Below are positions 1 through 11,914 of a DNA stretch of 64,000 bases, one piece after another; position 1 is the first letter of the stretch, and each line of letters opens with the position of its first letter. The position numbers and the translations under genes are program-made. Below the pieces are notes generated by a model. The model had not been told where the DNA came from. It did no database searches and saw nothing but the letters and a program-made list of their open reading frames with translations. Origin of the DNA: Torreya grandis (Eukaryota; Streptophyta; Pinopsida; Cupressales; Taxaceae); assembly GCA_037957365.1 (NCBI GenBank), contig JARHVA010000081.1, positions 6,863,501 through 6,927,500 of the forward strand, written 5' to 3'.

Positions 1-735
1 TTTTACTAAGAAACCCTCTCAGTCTAAGAGCAAAGATAAATCAATTATGAGCTCATTCCTTCTCCTCTAAACCTATAGACCATATTTATAGAATGTATAA
101 TAAAAATGCACAACAAATATTATATATGTTTGACTTTAAACATCCATAAATGGTCTATATAAAATTATGACAACTTTGCACAGTGCAACTATGAAACATG
201 TTCTTCTCTCCATCAGTCATGCATGATCCTTTTGACATCAATGACATCTATAGTGTCCCTTTTGACATTAATGACAATCATATTGCCAAAAAATTCATTT
301 TGGATAAAAATATACGAATAAAAAATTAGATATTAGTTTTTTCCTTATTAAATTCAAATAATTAAATGTCAATGGTCACAGTAAAACTTTGAACACAAAT
401 CTCACATCTTATGTCCTCATTTCTCAGATCAAATATGCACCATCAATCTCTTCCAAACTTTAGGACATAGGTACCAAAGTTAAAATGTTAAACCTAAATC
501 ACTTTGACCTCATTCATGCACCCTTATAATTTTTAATCAATACAAACCATCAATATTTGTGGATCAACCAGGTCTTTAACTAGCAATGCTCATTATTTGA
601 TCAATCTATATGAATGTTGGCTCATTGTTGGATCCTTATCCTTTACCTTTGCTTAGTTATTAAACAATGTGTACTTCTTTCCATCTCATTACTTCCTAAC
701 ATATTGGATAAAATACACTCCATAAATCTCCTTGA
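1..735. other. AT-rich intergenic DNA, no gene seen
   Basis: No reading frame of note, no RNA gene and no clear repeat pair were found here on either strand. The stretch is simple AT-rich sequence with scattered stops in all frames. It probably holds transposon debris too decayed to name; that is inference. Confidence 0.5.
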
Positions 736-1450
736 GACTTTCTTGAACTTTACCTCTTGCATATTTGACTAAGTATGGGGACCATTGCAATATGCCTAGA
801 AAGCTAACTTTCCACAGTCATAAATTTTGCCTCACTTACTCACATGTTCTCAAATTTGGACCAAATGATCTCCTAACATAGGATAATCCAACCATGTGAT
901 GAAATAATCCTATAACCCTCACATGTGTGAGATATATTTCCATTAAAATACCTTCTCAAAATCTTCTATCATAGAGCCAACTATGCTTAGAAATTGACTA
1001 GAAGGATAACTTTGCTCTTGCATAACTTTTGTCACACTTTGGTGCATGATCTAAAATTTATCACAAATAAACTATGCAAAAAACTAAACAAAACAATATG
1101 ATCATATTCTCCTGAAATGTACACACATGTAAGATATGCCACCATCAAAATTCTTACTCGACTCTTCTTGCCACATTGCAAATTTGGCTAAGTATGAGAA
1201 AACACTATCAAAATACCTAAGATCCCAAATTTTCACTTGCATATGATTTGAAATGATACATCACATGACCTAAAATTTGACACATAATCACTAGTCATAA
1301 TACTTAACAAACCCATGTGACCATTTCCTCCTTACTCATCCACATGTGGCAATGGTGATGTCATCAAACTACCTACTCAAATTTTTTACCACTGGACCCA
1401 AAGTGTCTAGATGAAAACAATGGATAACCAGATGAATTCTACTCATGCAT
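736..1450. repeat. Degenerate tandem array, unit about 210 bp, 3 to 4 copies
   Basis: Equivalent landmarks recur at about 205-217 bp. A 'cacatgt...' landmark lies near 920, 1125 and 1342. An 'aaattt(g)' landmark lies near 854, 1055 and 1273. A 'cctTctcaaa / cttactcgac / cctactcaaa' landmark lies near 951, 1155 and 1371. The 'ctaagtatg' segment of copy 1 (near 769) matches copy 3 (near 1189) best. Units have diverged strongly from each other, so this is an old satellite-like or LTR-internal array rather than a recent expansion. No coding potential was seen. Confidence 0.5.
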
Positions 1451-2459
1451 ACAAGAAATCAAAGAATATAAAACATCTTAGGGACCTCTTTCACATCCTC
1501 AAATCACCACACTCATCCCTAAATATCTCTAACCATACTAAAATAGAAAATCAACCAATCATACTTCCGTCATAATAGGACAAGCATATCGCACATTTTA
1601 TCATTATCACATAGATGAACAAGGCACTTCATCCACACACTTGGACACCTCCATGACATCACTATAATATCATTAACAACTCTCCAATAGGAAGGTCTCA
1701 AAATATTTTTTATCATCATAAACATATATGTGTAAGTGTGTGAAATGGGATCAAAAATCAAGGGGCAAGGTCCAATGTAATATAAAAAGAAACTTAAGCC
1801 AAGGGGATATAAGAATGTAAATTTAAACAAAAAAAAAATGCCAAATTTATAAGAAAATGAGGCAAGTCCCAAACTCAATGGAGGAAGGCACATGAAATAG
1901 ATAATACATATGTAGAAAAAAATGGTACAATAAGATGTATCAATGAAGTGTAAGGGATAGGCTAGCATGATTAATCAATAATCCCTTTTAGATGACCAAT
2001 GAAGGCATCATATTCATCCCAATACTTCTCAAATGGATTCATATGTGCTTGATGTGAAGATCTATATGAATCATATAAGTATAAAAATGATGGTCATGAA
2101 TTTTATGATAAATTAAATCATCATACCATAGATAGATATGGTGGTAACAAGCTCAAGGAATCATTTTAACCTCTTAAAAATAACTATAGTAGTTCAAATG
2201 ATTTTTTTTATATTTGAACTCTTGGTGGGTGTTTTAGTGTGAGCTAATGCAAGAGGTTATAGATCAATATTTTGAATTTGATGAGTAATTATTGTTTGTC
2301 TCTGTGGTATAATTATATGAATATCAACTCTATGAACTATATCTTGAGAATTCAAAATTAAAGATGAAATCACTTTAGGGATTATGTATAGAGGTAAAAT
2401 AGTAGTATATGTTACATGAGATTTAATGATTTAATTATTAAGAATTTATTTAGGTAATG
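1451..2459. other. No recognisable gene
   Basis: A 133-codon minus-strand open frame (1570-1968) is hydrophobic and compositionally biased and matches no family I recognise. If the Ty3/Gypsy remnant to the right were complete, reverse transcriptase would lie here on the minus strand. I could not find its motifs, so that part is deleted or decayed beyond reading. Confidence 0.45.
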
Positions 2460-2881
2460 TCTCATGTTGTTTTTTATGTTGAATAGGTAGTTCATAACAT
2501 GTGCCAAAAATAGTATATACTTTGTCTTTATACACAAAATTAAGGAAATTATGTAATGTGGAAAGGATTGTTATCATTTGATTTATCCATAGGCATCCAA
2601 GTAGTAGATTTTATTCCACATTATCCAAAAATATATATAACCCTACTAATAAGTTATATGGACTTATGGTTGATTTTAATTTTATACCACCAATAGATGT
2701 TAATCTAAAATTGTCATAGCTCTTAAGTACCATGATTGTACCTAATAAGTCTCACTAAGCATACCCTCGACTAGGAAGAAATGACATTATAATTAAATTT
2801 GGACTTGAACCATTATCTGATATAATTCCATGTGTAATAATAGGATGTGCATTAATAGAAACATGTATATAGAGTGGATCC
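2460..2881 (-). pseudogene. Retropepsin-like aspartic protease remnant of Ty3/Gypsy pol
   Basis: Minus-strand translation, with several frame changes and stops, gives the landmarks of a plant Ty3/Gypsy protease in order. First comes an N-terminal 'INAHPI..GIISDNGSS.N' segment near 2850-2790, which resembles the family pattern ending in the catalytic D-S/T-G-A/S triplet, although here the triplet reads D-N-G. Next is a flap-like 'GGIKLK' near 2690. Then comes 'NLLLGCLWIN' at about 2612-2583, matching the conserved NLLLGRPWIH, followed by 'STLHNFLNF', matching STLHQ.LKF. The role of the ancestral protein was processing of the gag-pol polyprotein inside virus-like particles. It is inactive now because of in-frame stops, shifts and the altered catalytic triplet. 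Confidence 0.75.
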
Positions 2882-3317
2882 TAATTTGTATCTTAGTTTT
2901 AAATATTGTTGTCATAAAATGTGATTATGAAGCTCAATTTTGGGATCTAGTAACCATAATTATAATACTATCGATGAGACATTAAATGGAGTTCATTAGT
3001 TGGTGTATACATGTATGCATGTGGAAAATTTATTATATATTTGTATCATTATTTGTCAATGGATTGTTAAATAGTTGTAATCATTCATTAGGTATTATCA
3101 TAGATTAAATCAATGTAGTATTATGGCCCTAAACTTGGATGGCATGTCTATCAATTAGATCTCATATATTATCTCTCAATGGAAAAAATGATTGGAATAA
3201 TGTATGGAATATCTATGGTAGTAAAAACATTGATTTAAGTCATGTCCTATAGGAAAATTTTGAGAAAATATCTAGCTAATGTGGTGGAGGTAAAGATATA
3301 ATTTTTCACTAAAGTAA

Positions 3318-3581
3318 TTATTTAAGCAGATTATGATGAATTGCATGCAAAATTTTAAATTTATTATGCTTTATAAAAGATTGAAGAAATACGCTATTAA
3401 TTGGTTGCAAAACTAAATTTACATTTTTGGCCTCTTTCTTAGATTCAAATTTTGGTGCATCATTAGCCTTAGATTTGAATGTTGATTTTATTTGATATAT
3501 GTAGGTAGTAGAGGTATGGTCATCAGACCCATATTCTAACATGATAACCTCTAAAATATTAATCTCAAATTTACAAACCAT
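3318..3581 (-). pseudogene. Gag-protease spacer fragment of a Ty3/Gypsy element
   Basis: This is an 87-codon open stretch on the minus strand. Its first half contains 'INILEVIMLEYGSDDHT' and 'STFKSKANDAP', and it ends in 'LVLQPIN'. The plus-strand stretch 59954-60187 has the parallel segments 'INILDINMLNYGTNAPN', 'STFKDKANDTN' and 'VVSQPIN', so the two derive from one retrotransposon protein family. Position between the gag-like and protease remnants suggests the C-terminal gag or the gag-pol spacer. No known catalytic or zinc-knuckle motif is visible, and its own function is unknown. Confidence 0.6.
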
Positions 3582-4372
3582 GTGGAAAATCTCATTTAAA
3601 TATCAATAAGTGTTGAACATAATATTTTCATTAAGGGTTTGAAACAAACTATTGGAAAAAAAACCTTTATAGTTCACTTTCAAGTATTTGATGAGACACT
3701 TTTTAAAGAGGAGTCTTGAATTGAATCACATATTCAATAACATTCTCATTGGTTCATTATTAATTTTATAAATTTAATAAAATGTACTTTTTTGTAGTGT
3801 TAATATAAAATTAATCCAATAATATATTGACCAAATCATTTAATTGATGTGTGGAGCCTATAAGGTATAAAATCAATCTAGTGCCTAATCCTTCAAACAT
3901 CTAGGTAACATATTGCTTAGTAATAAATAATAATGATAAAAAATAAAGCATGAATCATAATATGTTCAAACATGATAAATTGGATCACCCTTTCCATTGT
4001 ATTATTTAAACTTAACTACTAAAAACATTAGTAAAGTATGCATTATTCAATGGGTTGTGTAATATAGTTGTTTAACATATCTTGATAACTAATCATGTGA
4101 CTAAAATTTTAATATCCTTGAGTAAAAGTCAAAAAATAATAGTGTGTCTTAATTTTTATCATAAAAAGGTCACATTCACTTCAAATCAACCCTCTAAATA
4201 AGCTGATTTTGGATGGATGATATTCATAAAACACTTATGTGTTTCAACTTATATATACAAAGACATATGCCATTTACATTTTTATTAAAAAATAAAAATA
4301 ATTAAATATTTTTATGATTTATTTTTTAATAATTTTTGTAAATATTATTTATTCACCTAGAGGGACATAATA

Positions 4373-5050
4373 TTATACTTTGACATATAAGTAACCTATT
4401 ATGATCTTACATGTCTTAAATATGTTTTTGAATGTAATCACTCTTAGATGTAATAACATGTGAATAATCCATGATATTATTAGCATTGGTAGGAATATAG
4501 TATTTTTTGGTATTCTCACTAAGACCAAAACTAAGAGATAAAAAATTATGAGTAGGCTAAGATGGTACATTAGTCCTAATAGGTACAAAATATATAATAC
4601 ATTGTGATTGAAAATCAGGATTAAATTAAGGAGTAACAACAATGGGTTGAGGTATAGAAGGATTAGTAGGAATAATAAGATCACAAGCCACACCACTTAA
4701 TGTATAAATAGACCCTCAAATAAACATATTAGGAACATTTAAAGGATAGATGGTGGTATTATCACATCTAGATTTCTTATCCATTATTATTCAATTTCAT
4801 TATTCGATAACAAGATAAATCATAACATCTATTTATTGACAAATTCTCAAAAGATAATATTGAAAATGAGATGTGGAAATATCATTAAATTTGAGATCAT
4901 CATCAACAATGGGAGGAATATTTTCACAAAAACTAGCATTATAATAAATGAAATTATGGAAAGGCATCTCATCAGTAACATATGTATATCTAAAATTCTT
5001 GTTTCAAGTATTTGACTTTTCAACAATATAAAAAGTGGTAATTTCACTAA
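4373..5050 (-). pseudogene. Proline-rich gag-like remnant
   Basis: One minus-strand frame around 4700-4370 reads as a proline-, asparagine- and serine-rich polypeptide, with pieces such as 'IIPTNPSIPQPIVVTP' and 'SLSFGLSENTKKYYIPTN'. This is the style of N-terminal gag linkers in plant Ty3/Gypsy elements. The longer open frames here (108 codons at 4373-4696 and 67 codons at 4847-5047) are hydrophobic out-of-phase readings, not the ancestral frame. No nucleocapsid zinc knuckle was found. The gag assignment rests on composition and on lying upstream of the protease remnant. Confidence 0.4.
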
Positions 5051-5639
5051 TGATTGTCATTTTTAATATATAAGAAGCACAATAAGGAAGTAAAAGTAGT
5101 TGAATCAAATCACAAGTATCACCACTCAACCTTGCACTTCACATTGTAAGATTTGTATATATAGCCTTCCCAATAGGCCTATAAGATTTAAACATAATAA
5201 ATATAAGGTAATCTAGAATAAAAAAAATGAGAAATGAAATAAACCTATATCTAAATTTATAATTCAAACCCTATAGGGTCGAAGAAGAAGGAAACCCTAA
5301 GACTTGAGGCATATTTAAATAACATAGGGGTTCACAAAAGGGTTTTCCCAAATAGTGATACTAGTAGGACAATATTGATGTAAAGTGGTAAAAGTAGGGT
5401 GCATGAGAGGGATGTAGGATAATTTACTTAAAATATAGTAATCTAAAACCCCAATATCCCAAAATAGTTGAAAAATAATACAAATAGAGGATCAAACAAA
5501 TAATAGAAATTAAAAGAGATAAATAGGGGTATAAATAGATACACATGGAAATACTTCTAAATTATATAATTTGGATAGGTTTATAAGATTAATTTTAGTT
5601 CAATCCTAAGAATTTAATTTTTTTATGTTACTAAGTTAT
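5051..5639. other. No recognisable gene
   Basis: AT-rich sequence between the gag-like remnant and the first long LTR. It may be the 5' part of the minus-strand Ty3/Gypsy fragment, but no LTR or PBS was recognised. The last five bases, 'gttat' (5635-5639), are the candidate left TSD of the next element. Confidence 0.4.
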
Positions 5640-8600
5640 TGTTGACCAAATTTGATCCTACAGGTCAAATTGTGAGCCCTATAAGTAAAAGCTTGATTTT
5701 TAGGTGTTTGGGGGTCTAATATATTATGTCTAAAGGTGTATTATAGGTTAATTGATGTAATTTAATGTTATATTGGCCTTGTTCCTTAGTTTTTTAATCT
5801 TTTTAGCCCTCGGAGTCATTTTGAGGTCAAAAGGGGGAATTTGATGACTTGTATGGATTTATTGGGAAGTGTAAAGGTTAAAAAATGTTATTTCATGTTC
5901 CATGTGTCCTCATATGTCTTAATAAACTATTGGTAACTAAAAATGGTAGGTTCTTCATAAGAAAGGATAGTTTTCTTGAGAAAAAGGAGAGTTTGGCACT
6001 TTTAGAGCCCATGGGGAAGTGTGACATATGGGAGAAGATCATATAATTTCTCTTAAGAATCCTTAGTCGTAGTTCCATGTTTGAAATGCTTTGTAAGTTC
6101 CATTTTAGGTTCAAAACTATTTTAATCCTTTTTCAACCTTTTAGACATATAAAACTAGTCTTTAGGTTTATACTTGGTACAAATAGTAGGGGAGGTTCCA
6201 GATCAGACACCTTGGGTAGGTAAAATTAAACTTAGATACCTTAATTTCCATAACAAGAGTTTTAAGATTTATGGCATGTGCTTTATGAATCATCCTGATG
6301 AAGTTGACTATGTTTTCTTGCTTACAAATATGTGCATCTTATGGGTTTTACCTTGGTTTATAGAATTCTATACAAAAAATATTGATAATGATTCAAAATG
6401 ATGTTGGATTCCTTATATAATGTTCCACATGCTTTTTTTCATGTTTCAAGTTGATTTTATGAGCTAATCATCTTAGGTTTGTAGATTGGTCTCATATGGG
6501 ATGATAGATAGGTTTCCACCATTTTATAGATTTTCATGCTTTGTTAATGGTTCCAATGGATTATGATGCTTTAATTTCCATGTTTTTAAGTTTATCATAG
6601 TTATTTTTACCTTGTAACTTCATTCTCCAAATCAATCTCATGAGCTTGCAATCATAACTGCCATATACAGCTAGTTTGCTATATAACTATCATACCAATC
6701 AGCTAATACTTGTATTAGGCTTGAAAAAGATTTATGTTTCATCCAATAATCATTTAAAGGATCACAAATATCATTTAAAATCACCAAAAATCATATACCC
6801 ATGGTTTTCCCTTCACTGCCAGGCCTGCAACATTACAAGTACACCTACATGCACCATTTATGAGTAAGCACGTGAGAAGAAGGTTTAGGGATGGTTTGAG
6901 GTATTCGAAGTTAAAAAAATCCATTTTATAAATTTTTTAGGACCTATAATGGATCATAGGAACCTATGTCATTCATATTGTCAAAGTTTCCTTCACTACC
7001 TCTATGCATGATATTGTCCAGCTACAGGTGGCATGACAGAGATGTAAAGGTGCTTGTATTAAAAAATGGGAGCACGATGAATATTTTTTGGAGTTATAAT
7101 ATGTGTTATTGATCATATTATACTCATTTTAGGTGTAAATTTGTAAATTTTAAGTGGATAAGCCTTCAAAACATGAGAAGATAGGTTCAGGCCCACTTTC
7201 CCTAAACTATGAAAATAGAGGTTTAACCCCTTTTTGTCAAGATCATTTAATATATAAATCAAAGGTTTGATGCATCCTATTATGATCATATTTAATTCCA
7301 TAACAATTAAAATGACTTGGAAAAATTTTGGGTCAAGAGGATTAGTGGAAGTCAACTATTATAAGGTCCAAAGATGCCCCTAGAACCACTAAATCCAGAT
7401 AGTTATATCTACAAGTTTTGAAGGTATAATTGATCTTAAAAATTTGAGGAGATAGTAAGACATGTTCTCATGATTTTAATGACTTTGTGAATTTAAAATC
7501 GCACCATGAACATAAATATCAATAATACAACATTGATATGTTGTGTTTTGGGCCCCCATACACACCTATAGGTACCCTTCACAAGGAGATACACACCTAT
7601 AACTAATTGTAGGAATATACAGTATGAGATGAAGGTTTGAGTATGAAAAAATAAAAAATGATATGAAAATTATTTTTTAAATTTACTTAGTGGAATCCCA
7701 AACAACATGTAGCATAACTTTTAAAGGGATAATGCCAACCTATAAGTTTTGCTTCAAGGAGGTCAACCACTATTGACTGTAGGTAGCGGTGGGATGAGGA
7801 GTGAAGTGATAATGGTTAAAAATGCATAAAAGGATTCCAAGTGAGTCCAAAAAACATAAATTTAATATAATTAAGGAAGAGGATAATGTGTCCATTATTT
7901 TGGAGGTTAAATCATGCAACTATACATATAGATGCCTTTGCAAATATAAAACACAGTCAACTAGAGGTGACTAAGACAGACAGTGGAATGAATAATTAAA
8001 CCCAATTATATGACCATGGAGATATTAAATTAAGGTTAAAACCATGAAATAATTTATAACTCATGTAAATAACACCTACATGTGTCCCTTCTAACATCAA
8101 AACATAGTCAAGCAGGGTAATACAGTCTTGACTAGGCAATAGTATAAGGGACATGTGAGATTTGAGAAGGATGAATGAAGGATAAAAAAATTAATCACAA
8201 ATATAACAACCTAATAATAGAATATAATGAGTATAAATAATAAAGATGATTCTAATGATGCAAAAACTCAGTCCACATATGAAATTCTTGCACACAATCC
8301 ATTTTACATAGACCTACCTTGGAATTTGATGAGGTTTAGGGATCAAATCACATGATTAAAGGCTGATTTTGTGTGTGAGATGTCCTAAAAAAAATTATAA
8401 TATCCTCAAATATCTATTTTATCTTGGATAATAAGGGAAGTATCCTATATTTTATCTTAGATAGAGGATACTTCCCCTTATGCATAGGTTGGTAGGTTTG
8501 AAGAAAGGAGGTGATAAGGTGAACCTAAAGTTATTTGGACCTTTAGGAGAGGTATGTGGAGTTTTAATACATCCATAAAAATATGATAGACCAATATTTC

Positions 8601-8746
8601 AAGAGATAAACTAATTGGGATGCTCTAAAACCCCAAGGTTGCATTCAAGCCCATTGGGTAGGGTTTTGACCTAAAGCCAAATAGAGAATCACTTTCATTT
8701 CTAGTATGGAGTGATAATTATAACATATATAGGCATGTTTTTTGGG

Positions 8747-8751
<5 letters not shown>

Positions 8752-8789
<38 letters not shown>
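8752..8789. repeat. (TA)n microsatellite, about 19 units
   Basis: Uninterrupted TA dinucleotides inside the 5' long LTR. The matching place in the 3' copy near 16730 has only a few TA units, so the tract expanded after the two LTRs separated. Confidence 0.9.
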
Positions 8790-8792
<3 letters not shown>

Positions 8793-10048
8793 CTATTATG
8801 ATTCAATTAAAACCATCCAAAGTAATTTTGAGCTCTAAGGTGCAGTCAGGCCTATTAGGCAAGGTTCAAGCCTAAGACCAAATGGGAAATCACTTATATT
8901 TATATCATGAGATATGATTTATAGCCTACTATATCATGTTTTTATGGTCAGAATATAAAATTTAAAAATCTTGGAATTAAAATAGGTCATAAGGAAATCC
9001 ATTTTTGTCCCAAGGATAACTTAGACTTATGCAAAATGTGAAATAAGCTCGATAGGAGAAATTTGAAAGATCACACCTCTTTTGGTGCTATTAATGGGAA
9101 CATAAGAAGTTTATGGATGTTTATGAGGGTATTTAATTATTAATTTTTGGAATTTTAAATGTCCCATCTTTATGAACGAACCTTAAGAGGTCAAAATAGG
9201 CCTAAACCCTCCAAAACCCTTGTTAGTGACCATCTTAGGGAAATGGAGATGGAAAGATAATATAATGGAATAATTTACCCATGATGATGTTTAAAAATTG
9301 AAGGATAATACATAAATATACTTCCCATGATTTTTGATGGTACATAATTGTATGGGTAGGGTACAAAATAGGGTACTTTTGACTATTTTGCATGTGTTAT
9401 AGGTTAAAAGTGGTTTCAAGAGATGAAATAAAGTTTGGGAGGAATAGTAGGACTTTTAATAACTCCATATATACATTTATTTCCTTATAAAAACTTATAA
9501 GTGTGAAAACAATAGCTCTCATCTTAGCCAATCAAAACTAGCATAGTGGACAAACTAGTGAGAAGGGTAGAAAACTTGAAGTGAGATAATTTTAAGGTGC
9601 CCCTGATGCTCATAAGGCCATGGATGGTATTTAAAATTATAATACACTATATCCTATATATTTTTATGTGAAACTAAATAAAAATTTGAAGCTAAGTGTG
9701 TAGGGTGCATGAAAGAGGAGTTTTTTGGATTGAAGATGATGATGACTCATTCCCAGATGATTCAAAATGACCAAGAATCTGACCAATTCATGAATAATCA
9801 TGTATGAAATCCTTTATATTAATTAAAATCATAATACCTATCCCTAATAAGTTTTGGTAATTTAAAATATGTCCAAATCATGAAGGTAGTTTTTGAGCCA
9901 GAATGAAGAGTTTCATGCTATGTTTCATGAGTTTTATGACTTGGATGGAAACTTGTGCTTCCTAACCTTACATGGTTCATACCACATCCTATTATAATAA
10001 AAAATTAACTAATTTTATCAGCTTTATAATTTTCCTTGTGACCCTTTG

Positions 10049-10086
10049 ACTTCTCTCTTCTCCTCTCTCTCTCAAGTTCTATAAGA
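10049..10086 (+). promoter_or_regulatory. Candidate LTR promoter: CT-rich tract and TATAAG
   Basis: A CT-only run of about 24 bases (10050-10073) is followed within ten bases by TATAAG (10080-10085) and then a conserved 'ccattttggccattgtaac'. The other LTR repeats the arrangement, with its CT tract at about 18005-18028 and TATAAG at 18035-18040. A pyrimidine patch next to a TATA element is a common plant core-promoter layout. It lies about 700 bases from the LTR end, so a transcript starting here would leave an R-U5 of that length. This is inference; no expression evidence is available. Confidence 0.35.
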
Positions 10087-10775
10087 ACTAGCCATTTTGG
10101 CCATTGTAACTTATGCTCCCCTTGAGTATGGTGAATCCCTACTCATTTGATTACCATTTTATAAATAAGACTAATTATTTTTACCTATTCATGAATATTC
10201 ATAGTGTTTTATACTTGAATGTTATATCTTGCTTAGCGAAGACTATGGATTCCTTAGCATGTTGTCTTTTTCTTTCATCCTATTTGCAGTTGGAAAGATT
10301 CTTCTTATAGGGCATGTGAAGTGTTCTAAGAAGTGTTAAGGTTCAGTTATTTATTATATTCACTAGTTCCATTCAAGGCCTCTTATATAGTCCTAATATC
10401 CTAAATATTTATCCATAACCTAATAATGTAACATTGATGTGAGGAGATGTAGATCGGAGAAGTGTATATTCAATTTGTCCCTTGGTTTCATGTGTAACAT
10501 GCAGCTGGCTGGAATTCATCAAATTATTTGGTGTATCACCTCCCTTATGATAGTTTGATTTTATATTTATATCTCCCTTCCCCTCCTCCTCCCCCCCCCA
10601 CTAAATTTTAGGTGTAGGTATGATCCAAAGTGGTGCATCAAGGGAGTTATCCCTATCGAGATATTCACCTCATCCTTAGGTTACCCACAAGCCTAGAGAT
10701 GTTTCAATTGTGGCACTTGGATGAGGAGAGTTGAGAAATCTTATAAAAGGGTGAAAATTCAAATTAAAATAGTTT

Positions 10776-10793
10776 TTGGCATGCTTGGTGGGA
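10776..10793 (+). other. Primer-binding-site region of the LARD-like element
   Basis: 'TTGGCATGCTTGGTGGGA' lies directly after the end of the 5' LTR. Plant Tat/Athila-like Ty3/Gypsy elements carry a T-rich lead, then TGGC..., then GGTGGGA at this place. With two CG-to-TG changes restored conceptually, the segment fits that pattern. The second LTR is not followed by it, as expected for a PBS. The exact tRNA cannot be named. Confidence 0.6.
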
Positions 10794-10973
10794 ATCTTGG
10801 TCTAAGAAATTGAAATATTTTTGGTGTTATCTTTCAAAAATTAACTTTTACGGGCATCTATCGAGGCATCAATGGTAACTTTGAAGTTACATCAGCTGGT
10901 CAAGTAGCCCAAATATTCATTTTGAATATTTTTGATGATAATTCCTTATGTTCTTGATTCCTAATATAGTTTC

Positions 10974-11834
10974 ATGGCTGACCTTGGTGTTGAGTACTAT
11001 TTTACACAAGTTGGTGAGACATTTCAATCTTATGGCATTCCCTATCAACAAGAACAAGTTATTAATCATCCCTATCATGATACTTACTATCTTCAACATG
11101 AAGTGTAACATATATAACATTAATTTTATCATAAAATTCATTAATTTTATTAATCCATTCATGAAGTTTATCAGTCCCATAACTAGCCTTCTCAATATCT
11201 TGTTCCTCTTAGTCAACCTAGCCACTTCTCTAATCAATCCATTTCCAATTTCAAGAAAAAACTTTAGAGATATGAGAGGTATATGTTATATATTGGCACA
11301 TAAAGGGGATATGTTTAAGAGGTTCCTATTAATCTTATTCATAAGGTGAGAGATGCATTAAAGTTGGTCAAAAGAGAATGGGCACCTATTGAGAGAGACA
11401 ATTGGCAAAGGCTCACAAGTGAGATGCTAGATGTGAGTGGCTTGGATTATTCCTTAGAGGATAATCTAAGGATTCATGAAAGGTAGCATAACCAAACCTA
11501 TAAACCTTCATAGTAACTTCCCAAATATTTATACTAGTCCTATTTGGCCCCTATTCATGAACCCAATGAAGCTTACCAAAGTCATCCTTTCCCCATTAGT
11601 TGGAAGGGAGAGTTGAAAAGAAAAACCTTGTGTTTGAAGCTAATATTGATAGGTAGATTGAGTTGGATAATATATATATGTACAATTCTATGTCATCAAA
11701 AAAATAATTGGAATCTAATCCCTCATTTCCCTCTCCCATTACATCCCCACCTCAATGAGAGACCTCTAGATATGAAATTCCAAGTTAGAGACAAGGTGGA
11801 GAATCCAAACTTAAGGATATTCCAAGTTACTTGA
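10974..11834 (+). pseudogene. Gag-like N-terminal reading frame of the LARD-like element, broken
   Basis: A frame opens with ATG at 10974 about 200 bases after the PBS. It runs 44 codons, rich in Tyr, Gln and His ('GETFQSYGIPYQQEQ'), before TAA at 11106. After a frame change a second coherent stretch (11340-11483) reads 'LVKREWAPIERDNWQRL' and continues to a TAG; a third (11544-11834) follows. The position right after the leader is that of gag in LTR elements, but no capsid or zinc-knuckle motif is recognisable. The overlapping open frames on both strands at 10917-11349 have low-complexity translations and look like chance readings. Gag is the best guess from position only. Confidence 0.45.
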
Positions 11835-11914
11835 ACACTTCATCCACTCCTTAAATTACATCACCACCTTAGGAAAATAATTATAATGCTATCATCCTAA
11901 GCTGGAGTAAGATA

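Larger units (their letters stand above)
2460..5050 (-). mobile_element. Decayed Ty3/Gypsy retrotransposon fragment (gag to protease)
   Basis: Reading the minus strand from right to left gives, in the retrotransposon order, a proline-rich gag-like stretch (about 4700-4370), a spacer polypeptide (3581-3318) and an aspartic protease remnant (2881-2460). No LTR pair, PBS or PPT could be paired with it, so the element is treated as an internal fragment. The spacer is clearly related to one at 59954-60187 on the plus strand, so the same family left debris at both ends of this window. Confidence 0.65.
5640..10770 (+). repeat. 5' LTR (about 5.1 kb) of the LARD-like element
   Basis: Pairs with 13592-18710. 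Landmarks conserved in both copies include 'gacttgtatggatttattgg' near 5846 and 13750, 'gggcccccatacacac' near 7550 (second copy near 15490), and the end 'acccacaagcctagag' near 10683 and 18621. It starts with TG at 5640. The 3' end is placed where similarity stops, just before the PBS-like segment. Relative to the second copy it has a ~50-bp extra segment near 5664-5712 and a (TA)n tract at 8752-8789. No protein gene is proposed within it; the short open frames do not look coding. Confidence 0.75.

Noticed and set aside
1570..1968. 133-codon minus-strand open frame
   Set aside because: Hydrophobic, Cys/Phe/Leu-rich, without domain resemblance. Length is explainable by chance in AT-rich DNA with a local shortage of stops.
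10113..10310. 65-residue frame conserved in both long LTRs (also 18068-18265)
   Set aside because: Conservation follows from LTR duplication, the peptide is of biased composition, and both copies differ by changes with no sign of codon constraint. It lies just downstream of the putative promoter, so it could be a leader frame, but nothing supports a protein.
10917..11349. Overlapping 107- and 134-codon frames on opposite strands in the LARD-like interior
   Set aside because: Both translations are low-complexity (Ile/Asn/Leu/Phe-rich). The coherent gag-like reading is a different frame on the plus strand starting at 10974.
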